A DNA stretch of 64,000 nt, taken from NCBI GenBank assembly GCA_026745465.1, contig JACYXH010000363.1, forward strand, positions 3,964,501-4,028,500. Reading direction: 5' to 3'. Each line of letters begins with the position of its first letter. The stretch's first letter is position 1. The DNA is from Lota lota. Lineage: Eukaryota; Chordata; Actinopteri; Gadiformes; Lotidae. Both the position numbers and the translations under genes were made by a program. A model generated the notes under the pieces. It did not search any database. It saw nothing but the letters and a program-made list of their open reading frames with translations, and was not told where the DNA came from. Positions 45,733-60,558 of the stretch are shown here, piece by piece.

Positions 45733-46075
45733 GAGCCTGCCTGTCCAGCTTTAATCATTGCCCATCCTTCTCCGCCTGCACAGGGGCAGGTTGAAAATCC
45801 AATCCACCCCCAGCCAGGCAATTTTGCTGCCGTGTACAAAAAAGCAGCTTCTACACAACACCTTATCAACCAACCTAATAAAACCGTTCAGGATTATACT
45901 GTTCTGCATCGAAAAATGAGCTTCAAAAAGGGGGGGAAAGAAAAGGTCATGAAAACCACCATCACCTTAAGGAATCTATATACTGCAAACCCTTCCACCG
46001 TTATCATCTTGCACCACTGAATCTACCCGCCACCATCAGACCAAGGCCAAAACAACCCCGTCCATCATCACATAC

Positions 46076-46123
46076 CCTGCGTGTGTAATCTCCGTATGGA
46101 GGAGCCAGATCGTCATACTTGCC
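46076..46123 (-). CDS. magi1: candidate 48-nt cassette exon of magi1
   Basis: A 48-nt open segment with acceptor ttattttttccag (good pyrimidine tract) and donor AGG/GTATGT. It begins and ends in phase 0, exactly the phase of the junction between the 32-nt microexon and the Ser-rich linker exon, so it could be included or skipped without changing frame. It would add GKYDDLAPPYGDYTRR. I do not recognise this peptide from a known MAGI1 isoform. Splice sites and phase are visible in the sequence; use as an exon is inferred. Confidence 0.5.
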
Positions 46124-46602
46124 CTGGAAAAAATAATGAGCAATTACATGAATTCAACACAACAATCATCTCCATCTTCACTGGAGGAGTGACCCTCTCC
46201 CCAGGGCTGCTAGCTCAGCACAGTGTCAGTAAGCTAGCGATTGTGAGCGCGTTAGCAACCGCTTCAAAAGGTAAGCTTCCCCCTCCCCTCCTTTCTCTCT
46301 CCCTCGCACACCAAGGGGTGGGATGGGGGGGGGGGGGGGGGGCAGGCTGTGGGTGGGCTGGAGGGATCCACCCCCGCACGGCAGCCCATGCAGCCGTGCC
46401 ATGGAGAAACACAACAAGAGCAACAGACAGAAGGCAGGAGAAAGGTTTGGGGGACAGACGGTCGGACGGACAACATGGGGCACAACATGGATGATGAGCG
46501 GTAGATGGATGTATCCACATGAGACGATGAGTGATGTACCGACAGATTCAAAGGTTGCATTGGTCCTATTATGTAGCATAAAGACAAATAGTTCTTTCTT
46601 AC

Positions 46603-46634
46603 CAGTTTTGGGCTCTTCTTTGCAGGTGCCACCC
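46603..46634 (-). CDS. magi1: magi1 32-nt microexon after PDZ2
   Basis: A 32-nt exon flanked by acceptor gcttcccag and donor GTAAGA. With the G left by the PDZ2 exon it encodes GVAPAKKSPKL, the counterpart of MAGI1 GLPVPKKSPKSQ just after PDZ2. It is required to bring phase 1 of the PDZ2 exon to phase 0 of the next exon, which is strong support given its size. It lies in a 10.4-kb interval between the PDZ2 exon and the Ser-rich linker exon. Confidence 0.85.
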
Positions 46635-47339
46635 CTGGGAAGCGGGAGAAAAAGAGACAAAGAAAAAAGGGACAAAGAAAGTGGTTACAACCAAATGTAG
46701 ATAACTCCACTTTCCCCAGAAGCAGACAAACAATGGGGAGAACAGATTTTAAAAAAGGACTCCAAAATGATGACGGAAGCCGCTATCATCGAGCTCTTGC
46801 CTCCGCCTCCTCCTCTCTCTATCGCTCTATCTCGCCAATCCTCTCTCTCCCTGCTTGGTTCCTGTGCTCGCTTGTCCATAATGCTGCGCGGCTCGTGAGG
46901 AAAGCATCGCAATCTATCCGCATTAGTGCCCTAGCCATCGCTAGGCTGGGCTGATGCTGCTGCAGCTGTGGAGGACGGTGCGATAACCCCGCGATGCCAT
47001 GTCAACTTACCCCGCCAACCTAGCTGTGTGTGTGTGTGCACTTGTGTCAGGCTGAACGCATGGGCTAAGCAAAGAATCAAAAGAAGGAAAATAAAGAATC
47101 CCATGCGGCCGTAAACAAGAGGAAAAGCACAGAAGTGGAGGGAAAGTAGTAGCTAGCGATAGTGGGAGAGAGAGTGTGTGAGATAAAGAGAGATGGGGGG
47201 AAAAAAGAGAAATAGAGTGGGAGAGAGAGAGAGCGAGAGAGAGCCGTGCGCTGGAGCTCCTGGCCAAAGCATTACCCATGGAGAAGGAGTCCAGGATACT
47301 GAACATTAAATTATAGGCAACGGTCAGTTCCCCCCTTAC

Positions 47340-47400
47340 TGAGACCATCTTCCTGTGTCCGCTGTGCCCGGCGCTCCGCTGTCGTGGGCTCCAGCATCTG
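47340..47400 (-). CDS. magi1: candidate internal first exon of magi1 (short isoform start)
   Basis: On the minus strand a GC/CpG-rich segment carries ATG at 47,397-47,395 followed by codons MLEPTTAERRAQRTQEDGL plus one base, ending at CTCA/GTAAGG (donor at 47,339). The remaining base is in phase 1, matching the 32-nt microexon 0.7 kb downstream, and would continue as R-VAPAKKSPKL. A second ATG at 47,348 in another frame (MVS, phase 0) would instead fit the 48-nt cassette or the linker exon. The resulting protein would lack WW, guanylate kinase, PDZ1 and PDZ2. A TATAAAT motif lies about 275 bp upstream. No transcript evidence is available here. Confidence 0.35.
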
Positions 47401-49650
47401 GAGGCTCAGCGCGCCCTTCCGCTCGCTCCCTCGTCTGCCGCCTTTTCCTTTTTTCCCCACAACCAGCTTTCTTACGCGCTCACTCGCTCTAACTCTCTAC
47501 CTCCATCCCTCCCTCTCTCTCTCTCGCTCCCCTCCTCTATCACGCCCTCGCTCACTCTTTCGCTCTCATATCCTTGCTCTCTGTTCCTGGCACTCTCCCA
47601 CCCACACCCCCCTTCCCTTGGTATCCCAGCCCCCTCTATCCATCCCTCCCTCTATCTCTCCCTCCCTCCATTTATATTCCCTCTGTGGTAAACATGCATG
47701 AAACTGCAAGCCCGCTCACACACACATCGACACGCTACTGGCACTCTGCCGCCATAAATTGAGGTGTTGATGCTTTGACAGACATGCAAGAGTGATTAGG
47801 TCGCACCCTAAAAGTGGCCTTTGTGTGTGATTTTCCGCGTGCGCGCGCACGCACGCACGCACACACACACACACACAGCACACACGCACACACGCACACG
47901 GTTAAAATAGAAACGTGTAGCCTAGATCCACACAGAGCCCCTCCTTTCCTTTCTCAACCCCTATTCTTTTATTCCTCTCCTCCTCCTTCCCGCTCTGCCT
48001 CCCAGGGCACTGCGTGAACTAAACATTTGTATGAAATTATGGAAATGAAATGAGAATGGGAAACACAATTCATGCCAGGATGTAAAAAAAAGAAAAAAAA
48101 GAATGGCGTGTGAGTGTTAACCTCAATTAGTCTGTTTTTTCTTTGTGCAGGGTGGGTAGTTGTGGCATTATTGTGTGTGTGATCCTTTAGGGAACACACA
48201 CACACACACACACACACATCAAACTATAATTGTAGTTTCAAAAAGAAATCTGTGCTGCTTCACAGCTGTGATCCCTTACTGCTGCTTCTAGTCTTTTTCT
48301 CTTTTCCTCGCACCCCTCGTTCTCTCCAGCCAGCTCTCGTTCACCCGATTCACCTTTTCAATCAATACAAATCTTTCATTTCAGAGCCAAGGCCGAGATG
48401 ACGCACTCACTACCCTCTCTCAGACAGACAGACACACAGACACACACGCACACATTCGGTAACTCAAGGTAACCTCTCCTTGTGCTAAATGTCCTGGCAG
48501 TCTGGCGATGAAGACGCCATTGATTGCACGTCATCCTCCAAGCGGCAGACAGACTTTATCTAGCGCTGCATCCCTCACTCCGGTCTCTCTTGCTCTAATC
48601 TCAGTCTTCCCACCATGGGAATGTGCACAGCCAAAATAACACAAACAACCCACCTAAACACACATGAAATGGGACACAGCCATGTGCAGGTCCTCAACAC
48701 AATGTTAATGCAGCACAGAACCGAACACGGACATTCGAGCACAACTGTTGACCTTTTGGAGGACCTTCGAAATCGTCCTTGATTTAGATGATGCCTCCGA
48801 ATGGAAATGCCCTACCTCGGCCCACCTTTCAGCAGCACGTCTGCGATCATAAAAACAATATCACAGACGACACTTAATAATTAATATGCTGTTGGATACA
48901 AGCAGTGCCTAAAATGAATGGCTTCTGAATATTACTTCCGCTCAGCGATTATTATCGATGCAGATAAAGGAAATTAGAAGCATTTGCTCCTAATTTACAG
49001 ACACACACAGACGCCGCAGATACACGCAGCGCATCGCCATGGAAACTAACCATGGTGTGATAACAGAGATGTAAGACTCACACATCGGTCGTGAAGGAGT
49101 GAAATCGGAGGGTTCTGGGCGGGACCAAGGGTAGAGAGAGAGAATCGCATCTTTGTCCCTATGCAAACAGACGGTGGATCATTGAAAGGAAATACAATAA
49201 ATGCAAAGAGCCCGGGGCGGCTGGATGTGGGTCTGACTTTGGAGTCTGGACACTGGTGCCCGGAAGGCTAGAGAAGCCATTTTCTTATCTTTGCGGTGCC
49301 ATTCTCTAAGGTGCTACTTTGAAGGTACTGTCAGCAGGATGTCTTCATGCAAAGTGTGCACAAAACAAAAACAGTAACAGCAAAAAAATATGAATTGATT
49401 TCATCTTTGGTCCTTCAAAGAGATGGATCATCTAAGGTTACCCATTTCAGGATGGCTGCCCAGTGTATATTTCTGTGTTTGTGGGGGGGTGTCCTAATGT
49501 GCACGTGGCCATTGGTGTATGTGTTAAAAAAGAGCAATCCTTTGAGTGCATTTTGACACAAGGCATTTATGGGTAGTTGGCCGACACACCCACCATTATG
49601 CCGATAAGTGCTGTCTAGCCTGGCAATGAGTTTCCCCCCTCCTACTCACG

Positions 49651-49801
<151 letters not shown>

Positions 49802-52800
49802 ATTCAATACAAAGGTAGAATGAAAAAAATATATCAACATTGCATACTTCCCTCAGTCTGGAAGAGGACAATAAATCATTTTTAAACTGCCCTTAAAACA
49901 GAAAAAAACAGAAAATGCACACAAACACGACCAGGACAAAAAGCTTTGCCTGCCCCGCGTTAAAACATAACTAAATGGCGATGATTCCATTTCCAGCTGT
50001 CATTGCCTCTGAAAGAATTTCCGGCAAACTGACACGGATCCATTGGGATGTGATCCCAACCTTTGAAGCGTTGTCTTTGCGGGGGGTGGGGGGTAGGGGT
50101 GGGGGGGTGGGGCGGACGAAAGCCATGGGAATACGAGTCAACCAACCTCAGACTGTTGTCCTGCTCGCAGACTGTAAGAGAGTTACCAGGCCTGTCCACC
50201 AGTTCATGGAAACAAGGAGTGTTGCGGGTGACTGATGACTCAGGAAGAGGGAGGGCAGGGAGAGGATGGGGAAGAGGATGAGGAGGGGATAAACAGACAG
50301 GTAAAGGATGAGAGGGGGTGTTAGGGGTGGAGGCGAGGGGGATGTTCTGCACCACTCTTTCATCATCCTGCCTCTGATCCCTCTGACATCCCTCCGTCCT
50401 CCCCCCATCCCTCCATCCTCCTCACCCCCTCCGTCCTCCTAACACCCCCTCTTCCTCTGTCCTCCTTTCCCCCTCCTCACCCTTCACCCTCCTCTCCCTC
50501 GATCCTACCCCCCCTCCTTAGCCCCTCATCTCCCTCCGCCCTCCTCCACACCCCCCATCCTCTCCCTCGACCCCTTTTCTCCTCCCCTCCTCTCCCTGCG
50601 TCCTCCTCGCCCTCGGTGCTCTGCAGTTATCCTCTGAGCTCTGAGCCAACAGCGATGGCCGCAGCCATGCGCTGATTACCTCACATTGGCTGCAGCAGCA
50701 CCTGGCGCGGCCTCACAAACAGGTGAGAGGCAAAACAATGGGTTGTGCATTGTGACATGAGATGAGAGCTCTTTTGCTGGACTCTCTTCCTCTTGGACAG
50801 CGTTGGACCAGTGTCCTGGGCAATCGGGGTATTGAGAACCGTGGTATTCCACAACAAAGGGGGTTTTAGGCTTTTCTTCTCCTACCCTCTATCTGATGAA
50901 AGGCAGCCCAGCAGATGTAAGCGTCCCCAAAGACCCTGGGCATTTACACCTTCTCAAAGGAAGCAAGGGAGTGGAAATTAACATTTGTGCTATGCAAGCC
51001 AAGTGGGGCCAAAATGTGTTATTTCAGCAAATCAGAGGCGGTCCACAGGAGACAGGAGGAGGAAACAAAATCAACTTGCTACAGCCTGGTTGTTTCTGGA
51101 TACTGCTAGTTGGAAAAACCTTGGGTTGACTCGGGGAGTCCCCGTTGGTCTTGTATAAAACCACCAGAACGATGCGTTACAGATGACGGTGTTCTGGGAG
51201 GTTTCGGGCACATGCCCTATTAAAGCTTGCCATTGAAAGTGACACCGACTTTGCATTAAAACTGGGTGGCGTGGGTTGGATGAGCGCTAATAGGATCCAT
51301 GCTACACATTCCCACACTGGGCTTCAAACATATATTGAATATATACAGCCTCCTCTGCCCACAGTGGGATACAGTACCTTTCTTCTGTGTCTTCTATACT
51401 GTAACTGCTCCGGGATCTCTTAATGAGTGTGTGTATGTGCACATCGGGTCCCGACTGATTTGTGTGTGTGCATTCACCAATTACAAGGTCTCCCCGGCTC
51501 AGATCGGTAATTGAACACATTCTTGTCTTTCTGTATAAATAAATAAATGTGAAAGAGAGAGCGAGAGAGAGATCTGGCACCACCTCTAAGGCTCATCTCA
51601 TCATAAAGGGGGTCTGACTCCTCCCGCTGGGTAAGCATGTGTCTGGAGAGGAGGGGGGTGTCAGTGTATAATCAACACAGATGACACATGTTGGAAGGAG
51701 CTGTTGAAACATGTACGCCTTTGTGACGCATATTACCAATACAGGCTTACTACGGCAGGCCCACAGAGTCAAAGACAACCCCCTCCCCACCACACACGCG
51801 TGCACACACGAACACACACACCTGAACCGAGGCAGTTGTCAAGACGATGCTACTGTGCGAGTGTGACAAAAGGAGTCAGAAGTAGAACACAAGGGGAGCA
51901 GAACAGGCAGAAGAGAGACTGAGAGCAACAGTCGAGACATGGACGACAAGACTGCCAAGTACAAACATATCATGTGACTTGCCGCAAACGCCCCTGCCAA
52001 TCAGGATGAGTTGGGCTTAAATAGACGCAATCGCACACTCACAAGCACACACATTTCTGGAGTCAAAAAGCCGCAACGTTAGCCAAGGCCAGTCTGGCGG
52101 CTAATATGGACCAATTACTGTATCACGCAATGTGTTGGGAGCTTTGAAGGTCTCGACACAAACTCCTCTTCCATTGCCTTGGATACCTGCTTCACCAGAC
52201 CAGCACACAGCCATAATAAGAACCCTTCACGTGGACCATGCTATATTTGTCTTTTGAGTGGACAGGAATAGTGCTGGAAAGGCGTTTCAAAATTATATCA
52301 ATAAATATTTTTTGTCATTGATATATCAATGATGTAAAATATATATCAATGCATTTTTGGTGACTTTTACATGGTTTAAAGTAAATGCTTGAAAATAATC
52401 AATTCCAAATCTAACACTGTCAGGCGAGGCGCAGCACCTCCGTTTGCCCTCTACAAACAAATTCACTTTTACAGTATAATGACAATGTGTGCGTTTGTTA
52501 ATGTCGGCATCAGCATTCAATTTGACAGAAAATATAGGCTACAATCAGCCTTGTAGGCTAACGTAATATGTCGTAATAAATGTTATACATGTATGACATT
52601 CAACAGAGCTCCGTTCTGTCTGATCACACACGGTATTCACATCCGATCATGACAAAACCTGCATCAATAAAGATAATGTAGAGGCGTTTGACTGATTACA
52701 AATGTAAAGTCCATGTGAATTATGAGTTTCAGCATATAGAACAATTGTGGCACCATTCAATTGAGCAAAACAGCTAAAATCATTGCCATGACAGTTGCTG

Positions 52801-53723
52801 TTGACTTTTTTGGATCATCTTTAATGGTTTAGAAATGCTGCCAAACTTTAGACCTTTTTTTTCCTGACATTGTGAATCCTTTTAGAATAACGGGCTACAA
52901 TGTGGTCTCCTTCGAAAAGAAAATGAACAAATACACATAGAGGTTATCAAACAAACAACTAGGACATAAAAAATAAAATATATATAGCAAATTGCACACA
53001 GAAGTCAATCCCACAAAGAAAGTTGTATAACTTATGGCTATTTATTCTAGTAGCCAAGCAATGCTGTGGTATCACTCATTTAGCACCCCCTTCTCCCAAC
53101 AGAATGTACTGCTGTTACACACGCACGATTTTCCTGACGTGATTACAACCGACGTTGACTAAATATCTTTCCATCGAGAACTTGAAATATTCAATGTCAC
53201 CCATAGTATGCCTCCTGCATGACGAAACGTTTAGCCAACACCACCCACTGACAGTATTGGTGGCTCGAACTGCACTTTGACCTTGCTAATAAGCATGACG
53301 TACAGCTTAACGTACAGCTCAACATAGACAGGTTTGGTCAAGAAAAGAAAAAGGCAATCATTTCATCTGTGACCTGTGTGTGCGTCTGAGATTCCAATTC
53401 AAGGGTTTTGTGCTGAGACGATTGTCAATCTGAAGCATCGACAAAAGCAAGATTGCGCTGTGAATGAGGCTGGCATCGGACCAGTGCGCAGAATAATTGT
53501 CATTTATGGACGACACACTTTACCACATACACGTTCCAACGTCGCAAAAACATTCACGGCCACAGATATAGCTAATCGTACACATGATGATGCAATTTTT
53601 TTTAAAGCATTCTTTTGACTGAGGGCCCATTTAAGCCTTACTAAACCTGACCAGACAGATTCACAACCAGCAAACACAAGCCACAGAGGGTGGAGAGGGG
53701 AGAGGGAGAGAGAGGGTGGAGAG

Positions 53724-53773
53724 GGGAGCGAGAGCGAGAGCGAGAGCGAGAGCGAGAGCGAGAGAGAGAGAGA
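53724..53773. repeat. (GAGCGA)n array
   Basis: Several GAGCGA units followed by GAGA, flanked by GATA-rich sequence (53,812-53,840). Confidence 0.9.
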
Positions 53774-54332
53774 TGAATAGATGGATAAATGGATAAATAG
53801 ACAGATGTATTGATAGATAGATATATAGAAAGATAGATAAGCCTGCGATCGCTCTTTCAACTCCCTCTGTCAATGCTCTGACTGGCAATTCAGTCCTGGC
53901 ATCACATTCTCCATCACTTCATCTTCCGTATGTTCAAATTCAACAACTCACTGACAAAGTCTCACTTCGTCTGTTCCTTCCTGTCCCTCGTTCTTTCTAA
54001 TCTCTCATTATTCCTCCAGTCATCCTCTCCTGCAACCTGTTTTTCATGATGCTGTCGTCTTTTGGCATGGATAACTAAATAAGGTAGTCAATATGTTGGA
54101 CACAGAACTGCCACAGCAGGCTGCTGTCTCTCATTTCCACATCCAACAACCTCATACAGTAGGTCACCATCACATTGTAATACAACATATATACCGATGG
54201 CATAAAAAAGAAAAAGGCAAACCGAATTCATGCCTTTGTGTAACATCAAACCCACCCTGTCTCACCATGAATAACAAACAAGCGGCGACACCGTGGGCAT
54301 CCGCTAAATAGCCATACGTGCATTCACTGCTA

Positions 54333-55070
<738 letters not shown>

Positions 55071-55073
55071 TCA

Positions 55074-55382
<309 letters not shown>

Positions 55383-55427
55383 TCATCATCTTCGTCGTCA
55401 TCATCATCATCAGAACGCGTGATTTTA

Positions 55428-55503
55428 GTTGAACATGTTAATGTAGACGTTAATGTGCACGTTAATTCACACGTGATTGCACACGTTAATTCACACGTTA
55501 AAG
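55428..55503. repeat. short ~12-bp tandem repeat near PDZ1 exon
   Basis: Diverged copies of CACGTTAATTCA (gttaatgtagac, gttaatgtgcac, gttaattcacac, gtgattgcacac, gttaattcacac). It lies in the intron about 70 bp upstream of the acceptor of the 55,175-55,360 exon, next to an (ATC)n stretch. Confidence 0.6.
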
Positions 55504-58412
55504 GGATAGCAGAGATATCTGTAAATTGACGTTTGCCTGTCTTACCCAGATTCAATTTAGTTGTTTTATTCCAAATTCATCATTGTTTGTCCAGAAGGGG
55601 AGTTCGTTGTGTTTGGATTTGCTATCTGTTAGCTGCTTCAACTGACTCGCCAGCAGAACATGGCTGTTACTATTACTGTTATTGGAACTCGTTTTGAATA
55701 AGCGACTATTCTGAACACTTTGGAAAGTAATTAAAAGCGTATTTCCCTCAAATGAACAGGAGCTAGGCTACTCTAACTCTGCAATTCAATTGAAGCGGTT
55801 AACAGAAAGCTAATGCTAACCCAGCAAACTCCCCTTCTGGACGCACCATTGGCGATTTTAGATAATTTTTTTAACTTCCTCTCAGCACCCCAAAAAACAA
55901 CAATGAAGTGAAAACTATGTCAAATAAAGTTGTCAAACATAATTGGTCGTACTGTGACTCCCAGTTGTTTGCAAAGTGGCAGATCTAGTTACATGGACTT
56001 CACTTGTATTTTCTAAGTCTCAGCACAGACTCTTCATAACATTCTAAGCATGGCTTGAACTGGACCACTGCCACTCCAAGATGGATCCTCGATGATGCCA
56101 TTCTTTTTTTTTTTTAAGTAATGGCTTCTTTCTTGCCCTAATGCCATACTTAAAGGTATATACCTAAAGGTCTGATCCTAGAATCGCCCCTGGGACCCCC
56201 ATTGATGCATCTGGAATTAAACAACTCAACAGGCAAATGCCAAATTACAGATATTGCTGTAATGATTTGTAAATGATTTCAGACAGAAATCAATAAATCA
56301 AATGTATAAATCTACTTTAAAATCTAATATATATTTATTGATTAACTGTCGCTGGTCTGTAATAAACCTGTCCAATAATTTCATTCGGACCGAATGTAAT
56401 GATTGGATGGCTCACCTGCCTACACAGCTACCTGCATGCACTCTGCCCCTGCACTCATTGCGCATGACCAGAGTCTTCCACAAGGCAAGTCAGACCTAAA
56501 GCTAGCGAGCTAGTCATATGTTTTGGTGGAGCGGCTTTCAATGGAGGCCTGAAGGGAGGGGTGGGATCTTTTTGGTTGGACACTTTCAAAATCTAGCATA
56601 CATAATCTTTGCACCCTACCTTTAATTTACAAGTTAATTCAGTTGCTCAACTGAACGAAGGCGTGAAAAACCCAGAGGGGCCCATTAACCCAAATCAATC
56701 TAATCATCAATCTACCACAGCAGTCCGTAGTCTAGGACTGCATTGCTCTGTGGTAAATTGTGTAAGAGTTCAATTATTAATACAAGGTCGTATATTTGCA
56801 ATGTGTATTATATGTTTTCAATGAAACTGTACGACTCTAACATGGAGTAATGTGACTGGATCTTAATGTGTTGCAATCCTATAGTACACTATCACATGCC
56901 ATGACGAAAAGGGACGAGGTTTACATTCCTGCCCTGGAAACAGCCATGCATGCAGGCAGACAGGCAGAGAGACAGATTGTGGAGGAAATAAGTCTCCATT
57001 TCAATCCACTGAACTCTTAAGACTCATTACTTGGACTTGTTACAAATCTCTCTTTTTCGCTGTGCCTGGGCTTTCTGTCTCTAGCATCCTGCCTCCATTT
57101 TGAGTACAAGCCGCAACGGAGGAAATGAGGAGGATGTAGTAAATTATAAGCGGGCGGTGAGTGATACGAGATGCGATGAATCAAAACCACGAGAGGTCTC
57201 CATTGACTTACAAAATGAGAGGATGTAGCAACACAAGAAAATCTGAGCTAAAGCTAGCGAGCAATATTTCTTAATGAAAAGAGGGATGGGACATTGAGCA
57301 TTCAGTTTATTGGAATGATTTAAGGGGAGGAAACATTATATTGACTTGAGTTCAGAGCAGAGCTGTAGTGGACAGATGAAACTGAACTTAAGGAATGACT
57401 GAGAACAAGGTCTTATAAAAAAATAAAACTATGTGTATTTAAGGATCCATGTTGGAGCATAGGGAAAACATCGCTGAGGGAGGGATATGTGACCAATGTT
57501 AGAATTTTGTCATCTATTTCAAAAAACAAAACCCTTCTACGGTGTCGGGTGTGGGTTTTGGTATTTTGGAGAGTTTCTTTGTGTGATTTTGTTTGTGTGT
57601 TCAAATCTAAGGAAGAGGGAAAAGAAGAAGGAGAACAAACAAAAAACATAAAAAGCTGAAAGATTGCAGAGTTTGAGCAAAGCATTTCTCTTGAGGGATG
57701 TGTCGGCCAAGATAGACACCAGCACACTGCTAAGAACAAACATACAACTGAGCCAAACCAAAAAGATAGCAGCAAAAAAATACGAACAGAAGGCAGCAAG
57801 AAAGCAAATGTGAAACATTAAAGAAGTGGCTCAACTAAATCAATGGGCGAGAGAGGGAGAGAGAGATAGAGAGAGTATCAAAATAGTGAAGCAGTTGACC
57901 CTGTGGCTGTGTTAATTATAAGTAAAACAAGGGCGGTGCACCGGTGGAAAGTAAAGGCCCCAGCTAGCTGCAGGAGGAATATGTTTCACAGCTCATTGCT
58001 TCATAACAATTTAGTTCTGTCAGGATGGGGGCGTGCGTTGAGCAGTTTACATTTGGATGATCTGACTAAAAGTAAAATCTAAGATCAAAATATTGGTATC
58101 AAAAAGGCTAGTTACATGCTAAATGTCCACAGTGCACTATAGTTAACATTGTACATGGGGTGAGAACGAGTGTTAAAGGACATATTTCTTTAACCATAAA
58201 AAAAACCACAACATGCTTTGCCGAGGGTGCTTAATTAGAAACAAAAGTTCAATACCAAAAGAGTGGCATATCATTACTTTACTTGTTAATATAAATGCTG
58301 AAATGTCGACAAGTAATCTCTGGTAATTGATGGAAAGAGAGCGCTATGTGGAACTGCTATAGGCAAGACATACTTTAAACTGAGACAGTCCAGCTAGCTA
58401 CTCTATTTGTGT

Positions 58413-58757
58413 TGTTCTTTAGTAGTACTACCCTTGATACCCTATATATGTAGCTTTTTTAGAAGTACCATAGTTGATACTCTATACATGTAGTTTTTTA
58501 GTAGTACTATCGCTTGATACCTTATACGTGTAGTTATTTAGCAGTACTATCGCTTGACACCCTATACATGTAGATTTTTAGTAGTACTATCGCTTGATAC
58601 CCTATACATGTAGTTATTTAGTAGTACTATCGCTTGATACCCTATGCGTGTAGTTATTTAGTAGAACTATCGCTTGTTACCTTATACGTGTGGTTCTTAC
58701 TTAGTACTATCGTTTGATACCCTATATGTGTTGTTTTTTAATAATACTACCACTTGT
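58413..58757. repeat. ~41-bp minisatellite, about 8 units
   Basis: Repeated unit approximately ctatacatgtagttatttag then tagtactatcgcttgatacc, with diverged copies at both ends. The array ends about 10 bp from the splice donor of the magi1 58,767-58,889 exon. Confidence 0.85.
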
Positions 58758-58766
58758 GGTACTCAC

Positions 58767-58889
58767 GTTTCTGGCCCATAGCATTGGCCACGGGCGGCCC
58801 CTTCTGCGGGTCCCTGTAGGTCTCCTGCTGGGTGGCAGCAGCGTAGCTGGCCAGCGGGGCCCCCGCCAAGGTGGAGTCCTCGATCCATT
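58767..58889 (-). CDS. magi1: magi1 exon: WW2-PDZ1 linker
   Basis: A 123-nt exon with acceptor ttgctgttgcag and donor GTGAGT. It encodes EWIEDSTLAGAPLASYAAATQQ, continuing to ANAMGQK, a low-conservation linker. The opening EW.ED matches the MAGI1 residues that follow the Gln tract. Phase 1 in (G+AA), phase 1 out (C). The intron side of the donor is occupied at once by a ~41-bp tandem repeat (58,413-58,757). Confidence 0.88.
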
Positions 58890-60285
58890 CTGCAACAGCA
58901 AGGGCCATGTGAACACCACATGGGGGTTGTCATGGGTGTGTGCGGGTGCCTACCTCCTATGAATTTACAGTTTATGGTTGGCGAGTGGGGGGAGGGGAGA
59001 AGCAAGAGCTAATGCCCGTGACACAAAACGTCCATTCCAGTTGCCCTCACTCTCTCCCTTGGGGATCTAGAGGACATTGGCTAGGAAGCAGAGGCTGAAT
59101 TTCTGGGGTGAAACTTGCAAATCTCACAGTGCGGCTGCAATACAGCCACAAAACCCCCCTACAGAGCCCTGGGGATGCTTATAAAACTCTGACTACCCGT
59201 GATTGAGGGACAACCAGTGATGTATATAATAAAGCCTTGACTCCCTACCGAGCGACAATAGCCGACTATTAAATTACATTTACCAACCGAGTGAAAAGTG
59301 CCACATATTCCCAGTTTCTTCCCTTGGCGAACGACTGTGAAGGCAAAGCACAGCATTCCATCTTCCCACTGGGCGCTGCCTGCCATAAATCACCCGTCCA
59401 TGTTCCTCCTCATGCTCATACGAAGCACAGCAGTCATTAATATTCGGAACGTTGCGATATAATCGATAGGGCAGGGTCGGAGGGAAAACCCTGTGCATGT
59501 ATTGGGTTTTGGTCGAGAGAGATTGAGTATTCATAGGGCCAGACGCTCTCAGGATGTAATCGAGTAAGACAACGTTTTCTGCTGAGGGAGTAGAATGTGA
59601 AGAGCTGTAGAGAGGCTTCCCCACCTCCTGAGAGTCCAATCTCCATTTGATATCCCTCTCGCCGCAGGACGTACTAAAGATGGATGTGGGAGGGGGGCTA
59701 CCGCTACGCTTCGGGTGTTATTTGGTTGTATTGGGCCAATACAGGAAAAGTATATCTGAATAAGATCTTCCGCAGCAGTAGGGAGTTTTTAAAACGTGTG
59801 CCGTACAGACCGGGAATTAAAGCAACCGGAGACGTAACATAACATGTGTTTTATTGTTTTATTGTATCGCGCCTGTGTTAGCGGCTAAAGTGGGGCTTTA
59901 AATGTGTTAGCGCTTCGCCATATGGTCCTGCTCAAATAACCCATTAGCGGAGAAACTGAACAATGATATCCAGCAGCTTGACAGCAAACGTACCTTTCAC
60001 GCCACTTTTGGAGAGAGCATTTATCAACAGTTTAGTCACATACACAATTGACCAAAAAAACAACAACATTAAAACGGCTGCAGGTACACAGCCATAAATC
60101 ATAGGTATGCTTTTATGGAAGGTCACTTAGCAAATCATAAGTCAGTAGCAGGCGACAGCAAGAATTAGCCAAAGTCGGGTACACAAAAGCCACACATACA
60201 CACGCGCACACGCGCACACACAGATTCATCACAAACACACCCCAATAGCGCCACATGGATAGAAAGAAAGAAAATGAGGCCCTCA

Positions 60286-60558
<273 letters not shown>

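Noticed and set aside
59944..60126. Minus-strand frame VKGTFAVKLLDIIVQFLR considered as an extra magi1 exon
   Set aside because: No matching phases with neighbours, no family similarity, and the adjacent exons already join in frame.
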